From: Desulfobulbaceae bacterium | Lineage (GTDB): Bacteria > Desulfobacterota > Desulfobulbia > Desulfobulbales > VMSU01 | Direction of reading: 5' to 3' | DNA length: 45,601 bases | NCBI GenBank assembly: GCA_013792005.1 | Contig: VMSU01000206.1 | Location: forward strand, 1-45,601 | Shown here: piece after piece, positions 6,834-15,530 of the stretch | How positions within the stretch are numbered: the stretch's first letter is position 1 | How the letters are laid out: each line of letters opens with the position of its first letter | Program-made: the position numbers and the translations under genes | The notes under the pieces: generated by a model | What the model saw: the letters and a program-made list of their open reading frames with translations, nothing else | Database searches by the model: none | Told to the model about the DNA's origin: nothing

Positions 6834-9338
6834 GTGCCATCAGGAAGACCACCCCCCTTACTGCTCATCATGGTCCTACTGACTACCATTATCCTGCCGA
6901 CTCGGCTTCAAGCTGAAGTACTTACTGCCAATACCGTCTGGCAGGGACAAGTCCATCTTACCGACGATGTGCTCGTTCCTGCCGGAATTACCCTGACTGT
7001 CAAAGCGGGCGCCGTGATCACGGCCTCCCCTGCCGAGAGCACCAAGATCGACCCCGAGTATCTTTCCCATCAAACCGAAATCCTGGTCCGCGGCATCCTC
7101 AAGATTGAAGGCACGCCAGACTCTCCTGCTACCTTTGCCTCAGATAGCGTATCCGCAGACGATGATACCCGCTGGGCGGGGATCATCGTTGACGGCGGCA
7201 CCCTTGAAGCGACATTCGCAAAAATCAACGGCGCCGAGACAGGGGTGTATGTCTTTAAGGGACGAGCAGCACTGACTTCAGTTGTGGTAGACAAGAACCA
7301 TTACGGCATCATCGCCGACGGCAAAGATGCCCACATCACCTTGTCCCAAGCCACGATAAGCAAAAACGACTATGGTGTTTCCACCTTCAACCGGGCGATC
7401 ATCACTGAAGATACCGTCACCATCAAAGATAACCACAAAAAGGATCGCCTTGCCAGCCAGGCAACTGCGGCCCAGGTCGCCCCAATCTCCTTAAGCCTGC
7501 CTTCGCCCCCCCTCACCCACGCCTACACCAACGAAACTCTGATGGGAAACACCATCTGGCGGGGCCGCATCAGCGTTAACGGCCAAGTGCGGCTGCCACC
7601 GGAAGGACGGCTGATCATCATGCCCGGCACAATCATCGAGTTCGGCAAAACCGACACCAACGACGATGGCATTGGCGAAAACGGCATCTTGATCCAAGGC
7701 GCTCTGATTGCCAAAGGCACCAAGGAGCGGCCGATCCTCTTCCACTCTGCCGAGAAATCCCCGCAAATGGGCGACTGGGACTCAATCAATATCCTAGGTA
7801 GCGATCAACAACGTAATGTGATTGAGTTCTGTCAGATTGAAGATGCCTATCGCGGCTTCCACTTTCACTTTTCAGCCGTGGCGGTCACCAACTCGGTGTT
7901 GCGCAACAACTATCGCGGCGTCCAATTTCAGGAATCGGTGGTGGAACTTCGCGACAACCAATTCTACCACAACAAGAGCGGCCTGCAGTGCCGAGATTCC
8001 GATGTCACCCTGACACGCAATCAGCTCTTTGACAATATCATCGGCGCCAACCTGTACCGTCTCAACCTCCAAGCCCGCGACAACACCTTTGCCAATAACC
8101 GCTGGGATGGCTTACGGATTCGGGAGGGAGCGGCAACGGTCGAACACAACAAAATGATCGGCAACCGCTTTGGCCTGCAAGTGGCCGATGCCGTCTTTGG
8201 CCGGTTCAATCGCAACCTGATGACCGCCAACATCGAAACCGGCCTGGCGCTACGCAATACCGACAACATCGAGACCAGCGCCAACGCCATTGTCGGCAAT
8301 GGCATAAACGGCCTGATTATCCGCGAAGCGCGAGGGACCGTGACCGGCAACTTCATCGCCGATAACGGTGAACGCGGCATCGGCATTCAGTCCTTTATTG
8401 GTCAGATCAAGGCCAACACCATCGTTGATAACGGTCTCTACGGGATCGGACTGGAAGGAAAGGACGACATCGCAGCCACCGGCAACTGGTGGGGCGACTC
8501 AAACCTGGACAAAGAGATCTTTGACCACCATGATGACTTAAACTTGGGTCTGGTGACCTTTGAACCTCGTGCGACAGCGCCACTGCCCTTTGCCTGGCCA
8601 ACTGCCGAGATCCCAGTCAATCTCACCTTGAGCAACGAAATCACGGTCACCTCTACCATTACCGTGCCCCAGGGGGCAACACTTGCCATCAAACCGGGAG
8701 CCACCATCCGCTTCGCACCTGAGGCCGGGATGAACATTCTTGGCCGAATTGAGGCGGGGGGCACGAAAGAACATCGGATCACCTTTGCGCCTCTTGACGA
8801 CCACGGGCCATCCAGTTGGGGGGAGATCAAGATGGAGCGGGCCATGGGCAGCTTCTTTACCAACTGCGACTTCAGCAAGGCGACGTGGGCGCTCCACAGT
8901 CACTTTGTCGACCTCAAGGTCAGCCACTGCCAATTCGATGGTAACGATGGAGGTATCCGCATCAACAACGGCCCTGTTGATATCAGTCAATCCCGCTTTC
9001 GCAACAACCGTATCGGTTTCCGATCATTTCAGGGAATCGCCACCATCCACAACAACGAGTTCACCGGCAACGAGACAGCCATCTTTGTCAGAGAAAAAGG
9101 TAGCGGGACAATAATCAACCACAACAACCTTACGGATAACGGCATGTACGCTATCCGCTTAGGTGATTTCAATGACGAGGATGTTGATGCCCGCCACAAC
9201 TGGTGGGGAGGAAAGCCGGTCCTGGACCAGGTTTTTGACGGCCACCGCGAAGAGTATATCGGCACGGTGCTCTTTGATCCGGAACTTAAGGCGCCGATTA
9301 CCCTCGACTGGAGCCCCACGGGAGGAGACCGCCCATGA
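6834..9338 (+). CDS. Secreted right-handed parallel beta-helix protein (NosD-like)
   Basis: Predicted 834-residue exported beta-helix protein. The GTG start has GAGGAAG just upstream, and a signal peptide runs to about residue 27. Three homologous blocks each open with a 'TxWxG...G.TL.I.PG' cap (about residues 33, 236 and 600; the third is degenerate). Runs of short N-rich coils follow (xxNxFxxNxxGL). NWWG motifs close the helices near 548 and 785. A DTNDDGIGENG loop near 272 resembles an EF-hand/dockerin calcium site. The fold is shared with NosD and pectin-lyase-type proteins, but no catalytic residues are evident. It is homologous to the two beta-helix genes at 32346 and 36479 and is followed by an overlapping beta-sandwich gene. 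Likely a surface or periplasmic structural protein. Confidence 0.87.
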   Translation: MPSGRPPPLLLIMVLLTTIILPTRLQAEVLTANTVWQGQVHLTDDVLVPAGITLTVKAGAVITASPAESTKIDPEYLSHQTEILVRGILKIEGTPDSPATFASDSVSADDDTRWAGIIVDGGTLEATFAKINGAETGVYVFKGRAALTSVVVDKNHYGIIADGKDAHITLSQATISKNDYGVSTFNRAIITEDTVTIKDNHKKDRLASQATAAQVAPISLSLPSPPLTHAYTNETLMGNTIWRGRISVNGQVRLPPEGRLIIMPGTIIEFGKTDTNDDGIGENGILIQGALIAKGTKERPILFHSAEKSPQMGDWDSINILGSDQQRNVIEFCQIEDAYRGFHFHFSAVAVTNSVLRNNYRGVQFQESVVELRDNQFYHNKSGLQCRDSDVTLTRNQLFDNIIGANLYRLNLQARDNTFANNRWDGLRIREGAATVEHNKMIGNRFGLQVADAVFGRFNRNLMTANIETGLALRNTDNIETSANAIVGNGINGLIIREARGTVTGNFIADNGERGIGIQSFIGQIKANTIVDNGLYGIGLEGKDDIAATGNWWGDSNLDKEIFDHHDDLNLGLVTFEPRATAPLPFAWPTAEIPVNLTLSNEITVTSTITVPQGATLAIKPGATIRFAPEAGMNILGRIEAGGTKEHRITFAPLDDHGPSSWGEIKMERAMGSFFTNCDFSKATWALHSHFVDLKVSHCQFDGNDGGIRINNGPVDISQSRFRNNRIGFRSFQGIATIHNNEFTGNETAIFVREKGSGTIINHNNLTDNGMYAIRLGDFNDEDVDARHNWWGGKPVLDQVFDGHREEYIGTVLFDPELKAPITLDWSPTGGDRP

Positions 9339-10060
9339 ACAGACGTGCCCTGATGCTGGTCCTGACACTAATCACCCTCCTCTGTCCCAGCATGGTCGTG
9401 AGCGCGGACTTTGTCCTTTCCGGAGTCATCTCCGATGTCAACGGACAGCCTGTGAGAAGCGCTGAAGTATCGCTCTATCGCAGTAAGAACGTCAAGAAAC
9501 CCGCGGACTTCGCCTCCAACCGAACGACCGCCGATGGCGCCTATAGTGTCACCATCCCTCAAGGAAACTACTGGGCGGTTGCCGCCCTTCGCAAAGGGGA
9601 ACGTCGCTTTGGCCCGCTGGAACTCGGAGACAAACACTCCGGAGACCCCGTGGAAGTGATCGCCAAAGCAGAAATCGATCTGACTCACAACTTCATAGTC
9701 ATGGATCTGCGAGAGGCGGCAAAACAAAATCAGAAAAAAAACACCGATCTTTTCCAATTAAGCGGCCGGATAATAGACCAGAACGGCTCTCCTGTGGTCA
9801 TGGCCTATATCATGGCGGATAAAAACCCACGATTCAAAGAGATGCCGAGCTACATCTCGCCCTGGACCGACTCAAGCGGCGGATATCTACTCTTGCTGCC
9901 CCAAGGAAAATATCACCTCGGGGCTACCACGACATACCCTCCCGAGCCAGGCCAAACATTACCCATCGCAATTGACCTCTCTGTCGACACCGATAACGTT
10001 GATCTTAAGATAATCACAGAGGATACAGGCAAACCAACAGACCACACTGACGCCGACTAA
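9335..10060 (+). CDS. Secreted carboxypeptidase-regulatory-like protein
   Basis: Predicted 241-residue exported protein with a signal peptide of about 24 residues (cleavage near VVSA). Two beta-sandwich domains are visible: about 25-115 (FVLSGVISDVNGQPVRSAEV... IPQGNYWAVA) and about 140-230 (FQLSGRIIDQNGSPVVMAYI... LPQGKYHLGA). The start overlaps the stop of the beta-helix gene as ATGA, so the two are translationally coupled and probably work together. It is homologous to the 246-residue protein at 35721-36461, which also directly follows a beta-helix gene. Function unknown; an accessory or anchoring partner of the beta-helix protein is likely. Confidence 0.83.
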   Translation: MNRRALMLVLTLITLLCPSMVVSADFVLSGVISDVNGQPVRSAEVSLYRSKNVKKPADFASNRTTADGAYSVTIPQGNYWAVAALRKGERRFGPLELGDKHSGDPVEVIAKAEIDLTHNFIVMDLREAAKQNQKKNTDLFQLSGRIIDQNGSPVVMAYIMADKNPRFKEMPSYISPWTDSSGGYLLLLPQGKYHLGATTTYPPEPGQTLPIAIDLSVDTDNVDLKIITEDTGKPTDHTDAD

Positions 10061-10141
10061 AGATTACAGACACTGAGTGCCCAGCACACCAAAAGCGTCA
10101 ATGCCGACCGGGCATCATCAAGAATCCACCTCGACGACAGA

Positions 10142-11143
10142 TCACATTTCACTCTCAACCCGATTACGGCCGTTATTTTTTGCTCGATACAACGCCTGAT
10201 CCGCCCGTTGAATAATCTCCTCCCACGAAAACTCATCCCCACGAAAAATCGCCACCCCAAAAGAGGCGGTAAAACGGACCTGCAGAGAGGCATCCTCCCG
10301 GTGTTTCATAACCTGCGACTCAACCATCCGGCGCAACCGTTCTGCCACAAGCATAGTGCCTGGAGAGTCAGTTTCTGGCAGCAGCACCACGAACTCTTCA
10401 CCACCGTAACGATAAATAACATCCACTTCACGCAAGCAGGACCGGAGCATTCTGACAAAAGACTTCAATGCCTCGTCACCTACAGCATGTCCGTAGCTAT
10501 CGTTAATCCGTTTAAAATGGTCGATATCGGCCATGACAAGGCCGAACTGACGACCGTAACGCTTACAGCGAGCTAATTCATCAAAAAGATCTTCGGCCAT
10601 CGCAAACCTGTTCATGACACCGGTCAAGGGATCACATCTGGTTTTACGCTGTAATTGAGAAACCTGCTGTTCCTGACTCTTCAGTCGACTCTCTGCCTCC
10701 TCCAGTTGCACTTTCATCTGATTATTGGCATTACGCAACTCTGATAGATCTTTCTCAAGCAGTTCCCATACGACTGGTCCGACCAACTGCTGGATTACAT
10801 CATTTTTATCATCCAATTGACCGCCGTGTTGATCTATTCCGGCTCGGTACCGCTTGATCCCCTCATTGAAATCGATGATCATGGAGGTCAGTCCATTCAC
10901 CATGACTGTGGCTGCCTGACCTGTGGGAAGAGTCGCCACAAGGTGATTGACAAGCTCTGACTCCCCCATTTTTATAGCAGTATTGTAAAACACTTTTTCG
11001 TAGTTCGGAGGGATGGCAGGCATAGACTCTGACACCAGCTGAGTAAGAGCTTTTCTGGCAATTTCAGAAATCCTCACCAAATCCAGCAGCTCAGGATTAA
11101 CCGAATCATCCATTTCGTTACGTATCTTGTTGTCATTTTTCAT
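10142..11143 (-). CDS. GGDEF diguanylate cyclase
   Basis: Predicted 333-residue soluble enzyme making cyclic di-GMP from two GTP. The C-terminal GGDEF domain (about 165-333) has an intact GGEEF at about 247-251 and the inhibitory I-site RxxD just before it (REVD), so the enzyme should be active and feedback-inhibited. The N-terminal 120 residues match no sensor domain I can name; residues of about 125-165 form a predicted coiled coil (ELRNANNQMKVQLEEAESRL). No membrane helix is present. It ends 81 bp from the convergent secreted-module gene. Surface-structure genes on both sides make control of adhesion or glycan production a reasonable guess. Confidence 0.93.
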   Translation of the reverse strand: MKNDNKIRNEMDDSVNPELLDLVRISEIARKALTQLVSESMPAIPPNYEKVFYNTAIKMGESELVNHLVATLPTGQAATVMVNGLTSMIIDFNEGIKRYRAGIDQHGGQLDDKNDVIQQLVGPVVWELLEKDLSELRNANNQMKVQLEEAESRLKSQEQQVSQLQRKTRCDPLTGVMNRFAMAEDLFDELARCKRYGRQFGLVMADIDHFKRINDSYGHAVGDEALKSFVRMLRSCLREVDVIYRYGGEEFVVLLPETDSPGTMLVAERLRRMVESQVMKHREDASLQVRFTASFGVAIFRGDEFSWEEIIQRADQALYRAKNNGRNRVESEM

Positions 11144-11190
11144 ATGAGTTCTTTCATCTTTATTAAGAGAGCGCCATCATTTATTATTTT

Positions 11191-11346
11191 GTAACTACAA
11201 AGGTTAACGGTAATCAGTTATCGGTTTACGGTTAAAAGAATTATGATTAGTCATAAATCATCGTATGATACTCAATGTCAGTATGTCCTCATCCATTGGC
11301 AGGACCCAATCACCGTCAACCGTCAACCGACAACCTGAGCAGTTAC
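11191..11346 (-). repeat. Palindromic MITE-like repeat, copy 2 (inverted)
   Basis: Full copy of the dispersed element in the opposite orientation to copies 1, 3 and 4. It starts GTAACTACAAAGGTTAACGG and ends CAACCTGAGCAGTTAC. It fills about half of the 299-bp gap upstream of the diguanylate cyclase; the rest of the gap shows nothing recognisable. Confidence 0.85.
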
Positions 11347-11442
11347 ATTATTTTTATGTCCCGACCTGAGAGTTCCATCCCGGTTCCCACACCGGTCGCA
11401 CGAGATTTGTACCCTCTAGGGCCAACAACACACCAAGCGTAA

Positions 11443-13122
11443 CTATTTTTTTAAGTCCATGCCGTCCTTTGCCCCCATACCTTCCTGTGACAGATTGTGT
11501 GGCAGAGTAATCCTTATTAACTCCTCGTGCAACGCACGATCCTCTGCCGATGGAGCAACAACTGCGATTTCAGCGCCCCAATCAGCCATGGCCAGCGCCT
11601 CGGGGATACGCCCCAGGTTTTTAAGAATACTTGCTTCTACAAAGGCAATTTTAGAAAACACCTCATGCCGGTTTTGCTGCAGCGCACTCCGCATCGCCTC
11701 GCCAATATCCTCCAGCGCAAGCTGATATAAACCGGCGCGATTACGGTACACAGCCCGGACATAATAGACCTCGCCATAACGTTGAGGCTGCATTTCAATA
11801 ATTCTGGAAGTCAACGTCTCCGTCGTGCTCCAAACAGGAATCTGGCGCACGGTAAGAACGCAAAAAATCAGAAGCTGGCAGAGGATAAGGACCAATCCCA
11901 GCAATGAATAGCTGATCGTTCTTTTGGAGTGGAGGCGATCCACCAGCCAGACAGAACCACCGGCCCAGATAAGCGACAGACCAAGCGCCGGCAGATAGCT
12001 GTATCGATCAGCAACCCACTGACCTCCGACTTGAATCAGACCCAGCATTGGCATAAGCGTTACGACATAATAACAGAAAAGCGCGGGCCACATCCGCCAA
12101 CGCCTGCCGACCAGCGCCACCGTCAACAACAGTCCAGCCATCATCAGGAGATACAACAAATATTCACCTGGCGCTGTTGAGGCAACATTTCCAGGATGGC
12201 CATAAAAAGGTCCCAGATCGAAGGGCCAGAGGGTCTTGGTCAGGTAGAAAAAAAGAGCCTTACAGGCAATAAGCACCCTGGAGGACAGATCAAGCTCAGC
12301 GAACACCTTGGTGGCGCCCCGCTGGGACTGGAGCGCCAAAAAAGAAGCGATCACGGAGAGCATCACCAACGGGATTTTGTCGATCTGCGTGCGAATAAAA
12401 CCACCTCGTACCGAACGACGGCCAAGAGGATACCAGTCAATGATGCACAAAATACATGGCATGCTGACGGCTGCGGACTTGCTCATCAAGGCAAGGGATG
12501 ACAAGGCGAACGTAACCCAATAGCTTCTAAATCTCCAGAAAGGGACTGACACCCTGGCCTGAGACTGATAGGCGTAGCGAAGATACCACCAGATCGCCGC
12601 TGTCACAAAAAACAGACAGAGGACATCTTTACGTTCACTGATCCACACCACTGACTCGACCCGCAAAGGGTGAAGTCCAAAAAATAAAGCCCCGATAATA
12701 CTGCCGACCACTATGCCGCGCTGGCTTCGCCCCTCTTCTGGATGCTCCTTATAGGCTGCGCTGAGGAGCACGAAAAAGAGATGACAGGCCATCAGCACCG
12801 TAAGACTGTGAATCAGACTATTGGTAAGATGATAGCCAAATGAGTCAAGCTCCCAGAAATAGCGGTCAACCGCCAAGGACAACAGGGTCACTGGGTGCCA
12901 GTTGCCCTCATGAAAAGTGGTGAAGGCCCACCATACCGTACGCCAATCAAGCTGTGAAATATGTTGATTATTGACCACGTAGGCATAGTCGTCGAGGGCA
13001 ACGAATTGGTAGTTACGCGCGGAGAAAAAGAGCAGAAACGTCACCACTGCCGCCAGAAAAGCCCCATAGGAGAGCAAAACAGTGGAAGAGCACGCTGAAG
13101 GCATAATCTCAGTTCTTTCCAT
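11443..13122 (-). CDS. TMTC-like GT-C membrane protein, short TPR tail
   Basis: Predicted 559-residue polytopic inner-membrane protein of the GT-C/TMTC type. After the first helix the acidic pair ALDDYAYVVNN lies in the first outer loop. The family motif HPLRVESVVWISERKDVL is intact. GNWHPVTLLSLAVDRYFW matches the 'GxWxPxTxL' region of the subgroup that also includes 27880-29709. About ten hydrophobic segments are followed by a short C-terminal region with roughly two degenerate TPR-like helices pairs (from about residue 450). I chose ATG 13122 because GGAG precedes it; the frame opens at 13149. GT-C enzymes use lipid-phosphate sugars on the periplasmic face. The specific donor and acceptor are not known. 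A MITE-like repeat lies just upstream. Confidence 0.82.
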   Translation of the reverse strand: MERTEIMPSACSSTVLLSYGAFLAAVVTFLLFFSARNYQFVALDDYAYVVNNQHISQLDWRTVWWAFTTFHEGNWHPVTLLSLAVDRYFWELDSFGYHLTNSLIHSLTVLMACHLFFVLLSAAYKEHPEEGRSQRGIVVGSIIGALFFGLHPLRVESVVWISERKDVLCLFFVTAAIWWYLRYAYQSQARVSVPFWRFRSYWVTFALSSLALMSKSAAVSMPCILCIIDWYPLGRRSVRGGFIRTQIDKIPLVMLSVIASFLALQSQRGATKVFAELDLSSRVLIACKALFFYLTKTLWPFDLGPFYGHPGNVASTAPGEYLLYLLMMAGLLLTVALVGRRWRMWPALFCYYVVTLMPMLGLIQVGGQWVADRYSYLPALGLSLIWAGGSVWLVDRLHSKRTISYSLLGLVLILCQLLIFCVLTVRQIPVWSTTETLTSRIIEMQPQRYGEVYYVRAVYRNRAGLYQLALEDIGEAMRSALQQNRHEVFSKIAFVEASILKNLGRIPEALAMADWGAEIAVVAPSAEDRALHEELIRITLPHNLSQEGMGAKDGMDLKK

Positions 13123-13166
13123 CACAACAACTCCATGGGACAACACCATTAAATATTAAATCCATC

Positions 13167-13328
13167 GTAACTGCTCAGGTTGTCGGTTTACGGTTGACAG
13201 TTGACGGTGATTGGGTCCTGCCAATGGCTGAGGACACACTGACATTGAGTATCATGCGATGATTAATGTCAAACCATGATTCTTTTAACCGTAAACCGAT
13301 AACTGATTACCGTTAACCGTGTAGTTAC
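13167..13328 (+). repeat. Palindromic MITE-like repeat, copy 3
   Basis: Full copy, starting GTAACTGCTCAGGTTG and ending CCGTGTAGTTAC. The central part GACATT...ATCATGCGATGAT...AATGTC folds into a perfect nested hairpin. It separates two TMTC-like genes and lies about 45 bp upstream of the start of the 11443 gene. Confidence 0.87.
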
Positions 13329-13442
13329 AATCCATCATCATAACTGACAAACTCGTACCCACAGATCGGCAGGAACACCCCCACCAGAAGCAACAACAAA
13401 CGAATCGGATGGCGCCGGAAGTTCATGGATAATAGTCCTTGG

Positions 13443-15524
13443 TCAGTGATGATTCAGGTAAGGAACAAGAGTCTGCCAGTGGTCCTCATCAATAAGCCCC
13501 AACTCCCGAGCCCGCACACCATAGGTCACCGACTGCCGGTACTCCTTTCTGGCAAAGTACAGCCGGGACAAGTCGTTATACGCCGGGGCAAAAGTGGGAT
13601 CGACAGAAATTGCCTTTTTGAGCCAGGCAATGGCTTCATCGCTTTGACCCAAGGCAATCAAGGCCAACGCCAAATTACGCGTTGGCAAAGGATGATCAGG
13701 ATAGAGTTCCGCCGCCTTGCGGTAATACCTGATCGCCTCGGCGAACTTCTGCTCTGCGGCAAATAAGAACCCCAGATTATTGTAGACCTCGGCAAACTCA
13801 GGCCTTATGGTCAAGGCCTTATGGTAGGCATCAATGGCATCGGCGTTCCTGTTCAAGTCCTTGTAAACCGTGCCCAGGTTATTATAGCCTTCGGCAGAAT
13901 CAGGCTTGATTGCCAAAAACTTATTGTAACAGGAGGCGGCCTCCTCATTGTGCGAGAGTTCATGATACAGAGTGCATAGACTATAATAGACTTTAGCCGT
14001 GGATGACCCTGAGTCGATGGCCCACTCATAAGCGGCAATGGCCTCATCGTGCTGGGCATTCGCCCGATAGGCATCGCCCAAATTAATCGCGGCATCAACA
14101 TAATAGGGATTAATCTCCATCGCCCGGACAAAGGCATTGATCGACTTCTCCCAATGTTTCAAAGAGGCATACGTTGTACCCAAATTATTATAGGCCTCGG
14201 CATAATCGGGATCAATGGCGATGGCCTTTTCATAGGCCACAATGGCCTCGCCAGGCTGATTACTCTCCGCCAGAATATTACCGAGATTGTTGTAAGCGGT
14301 CCAACTCCTGGGATTTACCTTCAAGGCGTGATCGTAAAAGACCCTTGGCTCGTGCCAGAAGCGAATCTGAGCCATGGAGATACCGGCAAACAGGGCGAGC
14401 ACCACCACTACTCCCGCCCACACCGCCTTCGACCGGATCGGTGCAAGAACCCAAGTCAAGGCCAGGGCCGGCCCCAGCATGGCGAGATAGAGATAACGAT
14501 CCGCCACCGTTGAGATCTGCTGAAAGACAAAGGGGATTATCCCCGACACCGGCAGCAGCACACAGACAAAGATTCCGGTCGCGGCACGGCATGGTCGACT
14601 CCCCTTCCACAGCAAAAGAACGGCCAAGAGATAGGGAAACACACCGGTCAAATAACTCCAGCCATGATCGAGCACAAACTCCGGGGTCCTGCCATAATCT
14701 GGGGCAAGATTCACCGGCAGGAGAAGCTTACCAAGATAAAATGACAGGGAGTCACCGGCCACCAGAATACGCTGCCACAAAGCTGGCTGGTACACATGAT
14801 GAGGTTCAGCCTGGGCAACTCTGGTCACCATGACAATCGGGGCCGCTAGAACCACCCATGGCACAATGTCAAAAAGTGCTCTGACCGGCCTCCTGCCAAG
14901 CAATAAGACCCCGATAATCCATGCGAGCGCGGGCGTTGCCACAGCGCCAGGTTTAGAGAGCATCGCCAGTAGGAAAAAAATCGCAGCCGCGAGATACCAA
15001 CCCCACCTGTTTCCCTCTTCACCATCTTCCCTGACATATCGAACAAGGAACCAAAGGGCCATGAGCGAAAAAAAACCACTGAGCACGTCCTTCATGCCCG
15101 TGACCCAAGCCACTGATTCCACCTGGACGGGATGAATGGCAAACAACACAGCTCCGGCCCAAGCCGCCCAAGGAGCCCGGAACAGGTCACTCAGGAGCAA
15201 AAAGACCATACTGGCCCCGGCAAGATGAAGCAGCAGATTTACACCATGAAAAAGCGCGGGATTGAGTTGACCGACAACAGCGCCGGGAAGAACACCTGAT
15301 GCCTTGGCGAGTAACGCCCACAGGTTATAAGTAACCGGAATATAGAGATTAACATAGGGCGTGAGCCAGAAACTCAGCAACCCTTCGAGACTGAACTTGG
15401 TTACCTCGGGATTACTGGTAATATTAATCGCATCGTCATAGTCAAGAAACTCATGACCGATGACCGGCCCCAGGACGACAAGAACAACAACAACAAGAGC
15501 TATCCATGGTCTTGTATTCAGCAC
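13443..15524 (-). CDS. TMTC-like GT-C membrane protein with 8 TPRs
   Basis: Predicted 693-residue inner-membrane GT-C protein. The first loop has EFLDYDDAINITSNP (DD at 30-31). The family motif HPVQVESVAWVTGMKDVL is intact. About ten membrane segments reach to around residue 400, followed by about eight TPR units (WTAYNNLGN... NDLSRLYFARKEY), ending near the C terminus. This domain order is that of eukaryotic TMTC O-mannosyltransferases. The start is GTG 15524; its AAGAGGTAG ribosome-binding site overlaps the stop codon of the upstream TMTC gene, so the two are tightly coupled. The TPR tail probably faces the periplasm and binds protein acceptors. Family assignment is good; activity is inferred. 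Confidence 0.85.
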   Translation of the reverse strand: MLNTRPWIALVVVVLVVLGPVIGHEFLDYDDAINITSNPEVTKFSLEGLLSFWLTPYVNLYIPVTYNLWALLAKASGVLPGAVVGQLNPALFHGVNLLLHLAGASMVFLLLSDLFRAPWAAWAGAVLFAIHPVQVESVAWVTGMKDVLSGFFSLMALWFLVRYVREDGEEGNRWGWYLAAAIFFLLAMLSKPGAVATPALAWIIGVLLLGRRPVRALFDIVPWVVLAAPIVMVTRVAQAEPHHVYQPALWQRILVAGDSLSFYLGKLLLPVNLAPDYGRTPEFVLDHGWSYLTGVFPYLLAVLLLWKGSRPCRAATGIFVCVLLPVSGIIPFVFQQISTVADRYLYLAMLGPALALTWVLAPIRSKAVWAGVVVVLALFAGISMAQIRFWHEPRVFYDHALKVNPRSWTAYNNLGNILAESNQPGEAIVAYEKAIAIDPDYAEAYNNLGTTYASLKHWEKSINAFVRAMEINPYYVDAAINLGDAYRANAQHDEAIAAYEWAIDSGSSTAKVYYSLCTLYHELSHNEEAASCYNKFLAIKPDSAEGYNNLGTVYKDLNRNADAIDAYHKALTIRPEFAEVYNNLGFLFAAEQKFAEAIRYYRKAAELYPDHPLPTRNLALALIALGQSDEAIAWLKKAISVDPTFAPAYNDLSRLYFARKEYRQSVTYGVRARELGLIDEDHWQTLVPYLNHH

Positions 15525-15530
15525 CAGAAG

